Shown: piece by piece, positions 29,201-36,096 of the stretch | Layout of the letters: each line of letters begins with the position of its first letter | How positions within the stretch are numbered: the stretch's first letter is position 1 | NCBI GenBank assembly: GCA_003254885.1 | Contig: QANT01002053.1 | Coordinates: 1 to 52,500 of the forward strand | Length of the DNA stretch: 52,500 bases | Reading direction: 5' to 3' | DNA from: Purshia tridentata | Taxonomy: Eukaryota; Streptophyta; Magnoliopsida; Rosales; Rosaceae | Position numbers and translations under genes: made by a program | Notes under the pieces: model-generated | Seen by the model: only the letters and a program-made list of their open reading frames with translations | Database searches by the model: none | What the model was told of the DNA's origin: nothing

Positions 29201-32200
29201 TGGAATACCAAGATGGTAAAGGTATCAGAATCAATTTTGGGGGAATTTTTTGCTTCGATTAAAGTACTAAGGAGTAGTGGGGATGATTGGTGGCTATCAA
29301 GAATCTATGTTCCAAATAAACCAAGGAAGAGGACTGGTTTTTTTGAGGAAATGGCTGGATTATTCGGTCTTTGTGGACCAAGGTGGTGCATTAGAGGTGA
29401 TTTTATGTTACAAGGTTTGTTACAGAGAGGCCTAATGGAGGGAGATTGAGGAGTATGAGAGTGTTTAAAGATTTTATTCGAGACATGAATTTGTGTGATC
29501 CAGATTTACATAACGTGGCATTTACTTGGTCAGATATGAGAGAAAATGCGATTCAACGAGGGGTGGACAGATTTCTATTGTATCCAGAATGGGAGGAGAT
29601 GTTTCCACATGTTAGGCACTTTGCACTGACGAGGATGACTTGAGACCATTGCCCTTTATTATTGGATTTGAACATCAAAAAGTGAGGGCCCAATAGTTAA
29701 TTTCTTTGCCATGAGTGAACCACAATGCAGTATGTTATCTTAGGAAAACCAGTGAGAAAACCCTCCTTAAAGTGATCTCGAAGAACTGAACCATACAACA
29801 AAAAGAAATATAAAGATACACACTTCAACTAAATGATCATTTTTGTCTGATTACAGTCCCATAAAATTATCCTCCTTAATCAAATTGTTATAAGCTTCCT
29901 GTGCACAAATGGTCATGGTTGCATGATTCTGCTTTGCTTAAATTGACATAAGTAAATTTCTTCTGCATCACTAAACAAAGAACTAAGATGATTGCATTCC
30001 TCAAGGCTTTTTTTTTTTCACTGAATTTAAAAGGGTCCCCCAAATTGATTTAATTATCACATCTGTATATGATTATGCAATTCATATCAAATAACATAGG
30101 AATTGGGCTTTATGAACAATACCTAAAGTTCAAGATGAAAAAGATAACTCTGATATATGGCGCAATCCTGAAAGGAAGAGAATCAAAGGCCACTGGAGAC
30201 AAATAGAGGCCATAAACCAGCATATCAGCAACCAAAATTAACAGGCACACGACCTGAAAAGAAAAATAAAAAGAATTAATTAATGACTAAAGAAAACAAA
30301 AATATCATAAGGCTTTCATGTTCCAAGTACTAGAGTTCAATTGATTGTTTTCTAGTGAGGCTAGTATTTAGGTTTTAATTGGAGCCCAATTAGTGAAAAG
30401 AAAGTAGGGTAGTTGGAAAAGCCCTTTGAGAAGGAGGAGGTTAGGAAAGCAATTTTTAATTGTAATTTTAATTTTTTTTTTGAAAGAAACATACTTTTAT
30501 TATAGAAAAAATCAAAATACATGTAGATGCATTTCCAAAATCATTTCAAGAGACTGGCTTCTAGATTAAGGGAAGTGTTGACCGGGACAGTCTTGACGGC
30601 TCATGGGGCCTTTGTCAAAGATTAACAAATAATGGATGTTGTGCTATTGGCAAATGATGTGGTAAAAGAAGTGAGGAAAAAGAAAGAGGAGGGCCTGGTT
30701 TTTATGATAGATATTGTGGCGGCTTAAGATCACATTGAATGGGATTGTTGAGAATTTATATTGGAAAAAAAAAAAAGGCTTTGGAGTAAGATGGAGAAGC
30801 TGGAGTAGGAGCTGCTTACGATCTGTAAATTTTTCTATCATGATGAGCCTCATGAGGGAATTCCTGTGGGCAGGTGTGGAAGAACAAAAGTGAGAGCATC
30901 AAAATTATTTGGGAGGTGGTGTCATTAACGAAGAAGAAGAATGGGTTAGGGATGGGAAGATTGCTGCTAAAAAAATAAGGCTCTACTTGGGAAATGGCTG
31001 TGTCGGTTTCTTTAGAAAGGGAAGCTTTGTGACATAAAGCGATTAGAAGTATGGGGTTCAAGAACATGGGTGCTATGCAAAACTGTTGGTAAGAGGCTCT
31101 ACCATGTCTCCCTGGAAGTATACTGGTTTCAGCTATGAAGGTTTCATTAGCCACTGCAGAATGGTGGTATGGAATGGAGAGAAGGTAGATTTTGCTTTTA
31201 GAAGGAATCTAAGGGATGAGGAAGCACAGGAGTTAGCTGTCTTGTTGCAGGCTGTGGAAGGGTTAAGTTTACACAAAGATAGCTGCTGAATAAGTCAGGG
31301 AAATTTTCAGTCAATTCATGTTTCAGAAACTGTTGTAATAATGCAGGTATGGTAGTGTTCCAAAGGTGCAAATCTTGGCATGGTTGATGGCACATGGCAG
31401 GGTGAATACAAGTAATAAAATCCAAAGAAGAAGGCCACATGTGTACCTATCACCTCAGTGGTGCATTATGTGCAAAGCCAATTATGGGAATAGTGACACG
31501 TATTTATTCATGGCTCGGTAGCTTTAGGCTTGTAGCTGAAATTGTGTGAGAATTGAAATGTTAGTCAGATAGCCCTACAAGTTGTGCTGCATTTTAAAGT
31601 GAGACCGTCAAGTTATTTGGGAGAGGGAAGAAAGTCAAGGTTTTGGGGGGTTGCTGTGTGCTAGATATTCTCTGGGTGATCTGGGAAGAGAGAAAGAAAT
31701 ACAAGAATTTTTTAAGACTACTAGGGTGTAGGTGGGGAGGAGTTGTAGGAGAGATTTTGGGCATCACTCTGGGCTTCAGAGTCATCAGAGTTAAGAGAGT
31801 TTCATTCTCAGAAATATATTTCACTTGGAAGGTTGCATTGCTTTAGTTCTATAGTAAAGTTATGTTTATTTGGCTTTGTTGGTTAGGCTCGTGTGAACGG
31901 ATATGTTGGTTGGTTTTGTATAACTTGCTTCTTGGTGGAGATTTTTGATTGAATAGAAATTCTTATAAAAAAATTAAAAACGAAAAAGCAAAAAAATATA
32001 TACACTTTCAAATCTTCATGTAAATTCCTTCTTGGATTATATTGCATTCCTTATGAACCATCAAGCAGCCATCAAGGGAAGGAAAAAATTTCAAAAGACT
32101 GCCTGGGGCCAAAATGCATTTTGATAGAAATTTATAAAAATTCAAGACATAATGATGCTGAGGTGGTTGGTCCTAATATAAATAGTGACTGCTTAACAAT

Positions 32201-33279
32201 TAAATGCATCTGCAGGAAGCTAAATGTAGCACCAACCGTATCCTAGATTTAACTTCCCCCCAAACCCCAAAAAATAAAAGTGATATAAGATCATTTGATC
32301 TGTGAAACAAAAAATCCACTAAATAAGAGCCATTTGATTCACATAAAAGTTAGTACAAGACCAAGATTACAGCCAAAGATAGAGCTGAAGCCAAACACCT
32401 ACCTTAAATCGAGTAAGAGAACTTTTCCAAAAGAGATGGAACCCTTCATATGAAATTGGAAAGAAAGTATGCACCATAAGTAAAATTAGTGTTATGCCCT
32501 GCACAGAAAAAGAGCCAAAAAAAAAAAAAGAAGAAGGAAGAAAGTCATACTTGTAAAAAACTAGCTATCTAATGCATCATCAATAGAAATTAGGCATAAT
32601 TGAAATGAAAATCTCATCAGTGAATCTTAAAAGCTTAGGTTAAACCCATTGGAATGTTAAGCTTAGGTTAAGCAACATCCAACGGGTATCTAACATTTTA
32701 TGATGAAATCTATTGGAATGTTGAGTGTGAACAAGAATGATACTACAATGGCAACAGAGATGTCCAAAAATAAAAATAAAAATATCTTTGGAGAACATAG
32801 TACTGCATTGCACCTCATAAATAAGCGATTCTGCAGCAGTTAAGTACGGCAATTGCCCAAGAAAGAAGTACTCTCTGTCACTGCAAGAATACTCAGTATA
32901 CCTCACGCACCACAGAGGTGTCTGCACATAATTCACAAACACCAAATAATATGAGAACTGGACAAATAACCCACAAAACAAAAACAAAACAAAAAAAAAA
33001 CTACAATGGCAACAGAGATGTCCAAAAATAAAAAAAAAATATCTTTGGAGAACATAGTACTGCATTGCACCTCATAAATAAGCGATTCTGCAGCAGTTAA
33101 GTACGGCAATTGCCCAAGAAAGAAGTACTCTCTGTCACTGCAAGAATACTCAGTATACCTCACGCACCACAGAGGTGTCTGCACATAATTCACAAACACC
33201 AAATAATATGAGAACTGGACAAATAACCCACAAAAAACAAAAAAAAAACAAAACAAAAAAAAAAAAAAAAAAAAAAAAA

Positions 33280-33343
<64 letters not shown>

Positions 33344-33736
33344 AAAAACGAACCTCCAAGAAATTGTGTAGTATCAGCGCAAAATAGAGGAGGGCCCAGA
33401 GGAAGTTCAATCGAATATAAAAGAAGTAGAACTTTGCAGCACTTTGAAAGTCTGAGCGATCAAGTATCTGCTCAGGTAAGCCAATGCCATCTTCCGCCTG
33501 CAGATTGCATTAAGTCTCAAGCACAATTCCTACTTATTTGCTTTCTGACAGAGTAAAGAGAAATGAGAGATTGAGAAAGAGAGAGAGAGAGAGACCAAAT
33601 CGACGAGTGCGGCTGCTTTCTGATAAGAAGAGCCGTAGGCGATGGCATCGGAGCGGCGACGGTAGCCTGACGATGGCGACGCCCGATTTCTCCGACTATT
33701 CCCACTGCTTTCACCGCTCAGCAGAGGCTTCTCCAT
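2465..33736 (-). CDS. TPC1: Two-pore cation channel TPC1 (slow vacuolar channel), 23 coding exons
   Basis: Tonoplast voltage- and Ca2+-gated cation channel with two Shaker-like six-TM repeats joined by an EF-hand linker. Coding exons in reading order: 33736-33596, 33497-33354, 33178-33071 (exact copy at 32921-32814), 32498-32403, 30253-30123, 28430-28370, 28133-27967, 23512-23407, 23251-23174, 22526-22465, 16396-16324, 14763-14698, 14593-14450, 10958-10901, 10100-9993, 9441-9378, 8241-8073, 7112-7048, 6806-6716, 5511-5425, 3307-3230, 2686-2649, 2552-2465. Counting exon 3 once they total 2223 nt, 740 aa (Arabidopsis TPC1 is 733). All junctions are GT-AG and keep frame. The start is ATG 33736; the upstream in-frame GTG was not used. 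N-terminal MEKPLL resembles the acidic dileucine vacuolar sorting signal. The protein ends ...QPSNA then TAG. Introns are swollen by transposons, the largest 6.07 kb (16397-22464). Identification is by family sequence recalled from memory. Confidence 0.95.
3500..4135 (-). mobile_element. Ty1-copia 3' remnant: RNase H end plus start of 3' LTR
   Basis: On the minus strand 4135-3748 translates, with frame breaks, to copia RNase [24 protein letters not shown], then [16 protein letters not shown]...HVEVD.YFI.EKL. A GGGAATG purine run precedes TGTTAGCATGC at 3740, a plausible LTR start, and the LTR-like sequence continues to about 3500 with AATAAA. It sits in the exon 20/21 intron in the gene's orientation, truncated upstream and decayed. 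Confidence 0.75.
4282..4308 (+). repeat. Poly(C) tract containing an N
   Basis: Homopolymer C of about 27 bases with one undetermined base at 4286. Its length is probably unreliable. The surrounding 4190-4900 region shows no recognisable gene. Confidence 0.85.
4920..5008 (+). mobile_element. LINE 3'-tail remnant
   Basis: Contains the tail signature GTGGACACCTTATCCAC followed by AATAAAG, as in the better LINE ends of this window. The 5' part is missing. Confidence 0.4.
5563..5820 (-). mobile_element. LINE 3'-end fragment, 5'-truncated
   Basis: Starts with T9 on the plus strand (the poly(A) tail of a minus-strand element), followed by the signature GGTGGATAAGGAATCCAC. From 5620 to 5815 it is clearly similar to 24741-24965, the end of the larger LINE, so both are one subfamily. 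Confidence 0.8.
6716..6806 (-). CDS. TPC1: TPC1 exon 19: pore II and selectivity filter
   Basis: Residues 614-644 read [12 protein letters not shown]...[20 protein letters not shown] is the repeat II filter, equivalent to M629-N631 of Arabidopsis TPC1. Exon 18 (7112-7048) ends LAED plus two bases of the next Asp, so residues matching E605/D606 are kept. Exon 20 (5511-5425) and the start of exon 21 (3307-3230) complete S12. Confidence 0.93.
8073..8241 (-). CDS. TPC1: TPC1 exon 17: voltage-sensor S10 and S10-S11 linker
   Basis: Residues 536-592 contain [17 protein letters not shown], the S10 helix with arginines matching R531, R537, R540 and R543 of Arabidopsis TPC1, followed by [25 protein letters not shown]. 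This is the functional voltage sensor of plant TPC1. The preceding exon 16 (9441-9378) ends in NGE, keeping the luminal Glu equivalent to E528. Confidence 0.93.
8648..8738. repeat. 38-bp tandem repeat, about 2.4 copies
   Basis: Unit starting GAGGGTGAGACAGAGAGAAG at 8648 and again at 8686, with a partial third from 8724. It lies in the exon 16/17 intron. Confidence 0.85.
9600..9680 (+). mobile_element. Possible LTR remnant related to the TRIM
   Basis: TGAGAGTAATATCCCACATCGG and the following TTGCCTTACA...TTTAGGGCC resemble the LTR of the TRIM at 21061-21401. No second LTR, primer-binding site or target duplication was seen. Confidence 0.35.
10265..10746 (+). mobile_element. LINE 3' end with poly(A), 5'-truncated
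   Basis: A degraded ORF2 C-terminus ([14 protein letters not shown], an L1-type tail phrase also at 15780, 20490 and 31740), then a 3' UTR with GGTGGACTCCTTGTCTAC, AATAAA at about 10710 and A14 at 10733-10746. It is antisense to TPC1, in the exon 13/14 intron. Confidence 0.8.
11508..13790 (-). mobile_element. Decayed LINE (RT C-terminus to 3' end)
   Basis: Minus-strand tail at 11508-11580 (poly(T) side, signature GATATCCACTGAGC). Upstream, broken frames carry LINE ORF2 pieces: an [24 protein letters not shown] stretch at 12361-12549, a FGSIGF..EINEQL piece at 12691-12957, and RT-linked sequence near 13250-13400. Many stops, non-functional. It occupies most of the exon 13/14 intron. A 32-bp unit (GAAGGAATGAAGGGAGGAAG) is duplicated at 12191-12254. 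Confidence 0.75.
13859..13912. repeat. (TA)n-(GA)n microsatellite
   Basis: TA dinucleotides at about 13861-13888, then GA from 13891 to 13911. Confidence 0.9.
14193..14256. repeat. (GT)n-(AT)n microsatellite
   Basis: GT repeats at about 14194-14212 followed by AT repeats to about 14244 and TATG words. It lies 190 bp downstream of TPC1 exon 13, in its intron. Confidence 0.9.
14698..14763 (-). CDS. TPC1: TPC1 exon 12: end of EF-hand 2 (EF-hand linker spans exons 9-12)
   Basis: The cytosolic EF-hand linker is split over exon 9 (23251-23174), exon 10 (22526-22465), exon 11 (16396-16324) and this exon. EF-hand 1 reads [12 protein letters not shown] across exons 9/10. EF-hand 2 reads DDSGDFKINLEE across exons 11/12 and keeps the first Asp, equivalent to D376 of Arabidopsis TPC1, which is needed for cytosolic Ca2+ activation. 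EF-hand 1 has Arg where the canonical loop has Gly at position 6. Confidence 0.9.
15020..15840 (+). mobile_element. LINE-derived 3' sequence with internal duplication
   Basis: Plus-strand tail-type LINE sequence (TGGGATAAAGT, then FWSSHCA...-like frames, ending GGAACTTTGGGAGAGAGAAAG) in the exon 11/12 intron. It is interrupted by an A-rich block near 15600 and includes the 165-bp tandem duplication listed separately. No intact frame. Confidence 0.55.
15116..15444 (+). repeat. 165-bp tandem duplication
   Basis: The unit beginning GAATGTTGGCCATTATTTGG at 15116 recurs at 15281 with only a few differences (CAACATG/CAAGATG, length of the T run, GGTAG/GGCAG), showing recent origin inside LINE-derived DNA. 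Confidence 0.9.
15925..16045 (-). mobile_element. Short LINE 3'-tail remnant
   Basis: Minus-strand tail: a T-rich start, then CCACTATAAGGCATCCACCA, a variant of the shared LINE end signature, with the AAGGACAGAAGC word also seen at 21920. Confidence 0.55.
16895..17180 (-). mobile_element. LINE 3'-end fragment, 5'-truncated
   Basis: Begins with a T-rich stretch and TTTTATAAGAAACATACTTTCATT, followed by GACAAGAAATCCACTGGGC, and ends in ORF2-like sequence near 17150. Minus orientation, exon 10/11 intron. Confidence 0.6.
17487..18514. mobile_element. hAT-like non-autonomous element, about 1 kb
   Basis: Left end GGGCCCGTTTGTTA at about 17488, right end TAACAAACAAAGCCT at about 18500, inverted to each other. 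Related words (TGTGTTTGGT, GTCCAGCA/TGCTAG) mirror further inward. The interior, 17640-18080, is pyrimidine-rich with a CT repeat (17771-17793) and reads like a plant 5' UTR with the start of an intron. No transposase is seen. The target-site duplication is unclear. Confidence 0.5.
18975..20100 (-). mobile_element. LINE ORF2 C-terminal fragment
   Basis: Minus-strand frames: [23 protein letters not shown] (20097-19813), [16 protein letters not shown] (19711-19508), [13 protein letters not shown]...[13 protein letters not shown] (19502-19305), then a decayed reverse-transcriptase zinc-binding domain to about 18975. Order and wording are those of plant L1 ORF2 downstream of the RT core. No poly(A), so it is truncated at both ends. 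Confidence 0.8.
20101..20708 (+). mobile_element. LINE 3' end with zinc-binding domain and poly(A)
   Basis: [20 protein letters not shown]...[16 protein letters not shown] (20106-20250) is the RT zinc-binding domain. It is followed by a broken [12 protein letters not shown] stretch, 3' UTR and A13 ending at about 20707. It abuts the opposite-strand fragment exactly at 20100/20101, but both contain the same domain in divergent form, so these are two separate elements. Confidence 0.8.
21061..21401 (+). mobile_element. TRIM (terminal-repeat retrotransposon in miniature), complete
   Basis: Left LTR 21061-21173 (starts TGTTGAGAG, ends CTTCA) and right LTR 21287-21401 (starts TATTGAGAG, ends CCTTCA) share CATTGAAACTGTGAGG/CATCGAAAATGTGAGG and CTTATAAG.RTTTGGGCTACTC. 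Immediately after the left LTR is TGGTATCAGA (21174-21183), the initiator-Met tRNA primer-binding site. Before the right LTR is a G-rich tract TGTGGGGGGCG. A perfect 5-bp target duplication TCTGT flanks it (21056-21060, 21402-21406). The internal part is about 110 bp with no coding capacity. It lies in the exon 10/11 intron. Confidence 0.88.
21825..21960 (-). mobile_element. Short LINE 3'-tail
   Basis: T12 on the plus strand (21828-21839), then AGTGGATAAGACATCCACCA, the LINE end signature; severely 5'-truncated. Confidence 0.65.
22885..23033 (+). mobile_element. Short LINE 3'-tail
   Basis: GGATATCTTATCCACTG, then AATAAAATACAG and an A-rich tail (23008-23030). Plus strand, between exons 9 and 10. 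Confidence 0.65.
24171..24813. repeat. 326-bp tandem duplication spanning a LINE 3' junction
   Basis: The unit starting TTGGTTAAATAAAAACCATG at 24171 recurs at 24497 and ends in GAGGG plus an A run in both copies. Each copy holds host DNA (AT microsatellite, GCACCCAACCTAA) and the terminal part of the adjacent LINE, so the duplication happened after the LINE inserted. Near-identical copies indicate recent origin. Confidence 0.9.
24371..27420 (-). mobile_element. L1-type LINE, most of ORF2, defective
   Basis: Read on the minus strand: end of the endonuclease linker ([22 protein letters not shown], about 27390-27250), [23 protein letters not shown] (27110-27040), and an RT core at 26721-26197 with [36 protein letters not shown] and GVRQGDPLS. 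Next come [13 protein letters not shown] and KDHLVRW (about 26110-25950), [22 protein letters not shown] (25674-25309), the zinc-binding [14 protein letters not shown]...[16 protein letters not shown] (25296-25081), then 3' UTR. After QGDPLS the sequence jumps to downstream RT, so the YADD box is deleted near 26150-26200. A degenerate target duplication (AAAGTGTGTAYG words) occurs near 24350 and 27450. Confidence 0.88.
27967..28133 (-). CDS. TPC1: TPC1 exon 7: S5, pore helix and selectivity filter of repeat I
   Basis: Encodes residues 228-283: [15 protein letters not shown] (S5), FEDTEQG, then the pore [21 protein letters not shown]. The Glu-Asp of FEDTEQG corresponds to luminal Ca2+-site residues E239/D240 of Arabidopsis TPC1, and TTSNN is the repeat I filter. 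The exon ends two bases into a lysine codon (AA|GTAAGC), completed by exon 8 (23512-23407), which carries S6 ([14 protein letters not shown]). Confidence 0.93.
28586..28800 (-). mobile_element. 5'-truncated retroposon with perfect 16-bp target duplication
   Basis: 215 bp flanked by ATAAGGATGATGTGAG at 28570-28585 and 28801-28816. The left end is T-rich (poly(A) of a minus-strand insertion) with a GTAGACAAGAGGTCC-type LINE end signature. It lies in the exon 5/6 intron. Confidence 0.85.
28920..29690 (+). mobile_element. LINE endonuclease fragment
   Basis: Frames with a few breaks read [34 protein letters not shown] (28978-29100), then [17 protein letters not shown] (29275-29340), [28 protein letters not shown] (29490-29575) and [17 protein letters not shown]. 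This is the AP-endonuclease domain of an L1-type ORF2. Plus strand, cut off after the domain. Confidence 0.82.
30473..30555 (-). mobile_element. Very short LINE 3'-tail
   Basis: T10 followed by GAAAGAAACATACTTTTATTAT, the generic poly(A)-side end of a minus-strand LINE, directly next to the plus-strand fragment at 30556. Confidence 0.45.
30556..31985 (+). mobile_element. LINE RT-to-tail fragment with stops
   Basis: Degraded ORF2: LREVL...[34 protein letters not shown] at 30560-30700, then [11 protein letters not shown] and [21 protein letters not shown] near 30860-30960, [20 protein letters not shown] (31200-31265), zinc-binding [19 protein letters not shown]...WCIMCK (31388-31475), a tail and a weak A-rich end near 31980. 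In-frame stops, an internal deletion. It is antisense to TPC1, in the exon 4/5 intron. Confidence 0.82.
32814..32921 (-). CDS. TPC1: TPC1 exon 3, downstream duplicate copy
   Basis: Second, identical 108-bp copy of exon 3 with the same acceptor and donor, 257 bp from the first. It could be a mutually exclusive or in-frame duplicated exon, or an assembly artefact. The sequence alone does not say which copy is used. Confidence 0.7.
33071..33178 (-). CDS. TPC1: TPC1 exon 3, upstream copy
   Basis: 108 bp, 36 codons, phase 0 at both ends: TPLWC...[12 protein letters not shown]...ESLIYE, the luminal S1-S2 loop and start of S2. The acceptor is GTGCAG and the donor is GAG|GTGCAA. It is identical base for base to 32814-32921. 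Including either copy gives a normal protein; including both would insert 36 extra residues without a frameshift. Confidence 0.85.
33237..33343 (+). repeat. Long A-rich homopolymer in TPC1 intron 2
   Basis: About 105 bases almost entirely A with scattered C. In the TPC1 sense it is a T tract that starts only about 10 bases after the exon 2 donor. Its length is unreliable. Confidence 0.9.
33354..33736 (-). CDS. TPC1: TPC1 exons 1-2: cytosolic N-terminus and first transmembrane helix
   Basis: Exon 1 (33736-33596, residues 1-47) holds the dileucine-type EKPLL and the conserved QKAAALVDL. Exon 2 (33497-33354, residues 48-95) begins [10 protein letters not shown] and ends with S1, [16 protein letters not shown]. 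Both are phase 0. The exon 1 donor (GTCTCTCTC) opens straight into a (GA)n/(CT)n tract at 33574-33594. The exon 2 donor (GTTCG) is followed about 10 bases later by a very long A/T homopolymer tract. Confidence 0.93.
33574..33595. repeat. (GA)n tract at the TPC1 exon 1 donor
   Basis: AGAGAGAGAGAGAGA on the plus strand, read as CT repeats in the TPC1 sense beginning at the donor GT itself. Confidence 0.85.
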
Positions 33737-36096
33737 CTTGGCCACTGCAACAAAAACGTAAATGGAGTTGTCGCTTAGGACCTTTGGTTTGGTATGGTAT
33801 GGTAGTAGTTGAATAGTTGTGTGTGGCTTGTCTTCTGGTTAAAGTTTGTTGGGCTGGTGGAACTTTTGGATACACGCTTGTTGGACGCGGGATAAGTATA
33901 CAAATGTCCGCGTTCACTTTTCGATATTGTAGTAGATGGGATTTTATAACGATGCGGATAATTCACTGTAGGATGACTGTGAATCTCTGATTTTGACGTG
34001 GCATATTTGCTTCGTCATCAGGTGTTCGTGGATCAGCTTCCGGACGATGTCGGCAACCTCACGCCTCTATATTTTATTCGCTTATTTCTACCTTTTATTC
34101 TTTCATGCTATGGTTTCGTTCCCACGTTGCTCTCTAAAAATTTCGATACAGCTCTATAAGTTTCTTTACTGTTCAGAAAGCGAAATGAGATAAAATTATA
34201 TTTTCAGTATTTTTTATATAGATCAGTTGATTAAAATTATTAAAATACAATAAATTTTTAATTTAGCTATCAAAATATAATCACATTATTAGTTTACGTA
34301 TCAGTTAACTATTTTAAAAGTTATGATATATAAATATATATAGTTATTAACTTATTTACGTATTTGCCAATTATTAAAAATAGTACCTAATTTAAAATAT
34401 TAACTATTAAAAATAATACCATATTGCATTGGTTTAACGACTTGTATGTTAGGGAATTTTACACCCTAAAAGAGTAAATAGAGTAAAATCGGAAAAAATA
34501 CCTATCAAATTCGAAAAAGGAAGCACTAAAACAAAACATAAAAATAACTAAAAAAGTAAAATTGGACTAAGGGCAAGTTTTTCAAACAAATAAAGCTAAA
34601 AAAAATGAGTTGTAAATTTGTGACTTATTATAAAAAACTCGTTCATTAGTTAGTAGTCAAATTTAAAAATTACGAGCAATACTGATTTTTTTAAAAAAAT
34701 ATTAAAACTAGATATTTAATCTTAAATATCTATTTTTATATTTATCATAATTTTATAATTTAGATAAATTTTATTTTTGTCCATTTCCTTGTAATTTTGC
34801 CAAATTTGGTCTTCTACTTTACATGTTATTTAGAAATACAAAGACATTTCCGTCGACCCGTCGTCACCTCCTTTGCCATGTTATTTAAACTTTAAAATAC
34901 GTTAGCGTCCCTGGAAGCAGTTCAAATATGCTTTGGCCCAAGAGTACAGTAGAGTCCGGACCCATACACTCATGTTTTGGTGCTTATCACCAAGTCATGA
35001 AGATGAAATGCCACTTGTACATGAAAAAACAAAAAAAGTCAAAATATGATGCGAGTGAATTGAATAATACTAACGGTCGCATATCTTGAAAAAGCACCCA
35101 AGAATATAAACAAGAGGAATGATATCTATTCACATTATTCTTTTCTTTTTTTTTAAATGATCTTATAGTTAAATCTAAAATAACAATTCAAATTATAAAA
35201 ATACATTGTAAAATAAGAATATTAANTATAAAAATACATTGTAAAATAAGAATATTAAAAAAAAAAGAGAAAATGAATTTAAAAAAGGTGAATAACATTT
35301 TTCTATAAACAATTCTAAAAAAGTGTTCCCATCAGAAATGAGTTGAATAAACTGATGCAGCTGCTGAAACATTAAGCAACTTCTATTTGCCCTTACATGG
35401 GCAATTCCAATATTCCTTTGTAGAAAATATGGCATTACTCACAACATCAATTCAAACAATTTCAGCTCCCTATCTTACTCATTCAGCTACACCAAACACC
35501 ATTTCTATTCTTCAAAAAAGATATGAGAAATAGCAAGACCCATGTTGGAGACTCTAACCACGCATCAAGCATAACATCAAATTCGAAATATTAAAGGAGA
35601 AAGGTTACCAAACCCATGAAGCAAGATTAACATGGATGCTAAAGTAAAACATTAATGTGTTTAAATGTGCCTTAATGCTAAAGTAAAACATTGATGTGTG
35701 TTGTAGCAGGTGGAAAGTATGAATGTTGCATTGCATTTCTGACAAAAGAATCAAAAATGTTCTAACAAACTCAGGAAAGTACCACACTAGGCTATACTCG
35801 ATATGGACACAATGCAAAAATGTTGTACCCTCAAGGGTTGTGAGAGGTTAAGTGCATAACACTTAAGAGCTCCCGAATTAAACGTTAGTTACATCTATGA
35901 GACATTTTACTAATTACACAAGTAATGGATTTGGAAGATGAACCCAGCATTGAAGAACAAATGAGTAGTGTCCCCTCCACTTTCAATGTGAAACTAATCA
36001 TACCACCCTGAAATCACACATGAGCCCCTCCCCACAAATCAAAATTGAAATCTAACCTCTCAACCTATACTTTCTACACCGCATGCCAACATCAAA
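33737..36096. other. TPC1 upstream / CalS12 downstream intergenic DNA
   Basis: The TPC1 5' UTR and promoter should start at 33737 and run right, but I see no clear TATA box or regulatory motif. 34190-34800 is very AT-rich and featureless. 35194-35258 holds an exact 32-base repeat around an N. No gene is recognised. Confidence 0.6.
35194..35258. repeat. Exact 32-bp duplication flanking a single N
   Basis: TATAAAAATACATTGTAAAA and the next 12 bases occur at 35194-35225 and again at 35227-35258, separated only by N at 35226. This is the pattern of an unmerged contig overlap. Confidence 0.92.

Larger units (their letters stand above)
32743..33257 (-). repeat. 257/258-bp tandem duplication containing TPC1 exon 3
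   Basis: The unit starting CTACAATGGCAACAGAGATG at 32743 recurs at 33001. Both copies carry exon 3, its splice sites and about 75 bp of upstream intron, and end in A-rich tracts. Differences are confined to A/T homopolymers (one substitution and a 1-bp indel near 32772/33030, tail length). Confidence 0.95.

Noticed and set aside
28920..31985. One LINE running from endonuclease to tail
   Set aside because: TPC1 exon 5 (30123-30253) and other intron sequence lie between the endonuclease piece and the RT piece, so they are separate insertions.
33150..33410. 86-aa ORF rich in Phe
   Set aside because: Translation of the homopolymer tract fused to TPC1 exon 2 sequence.
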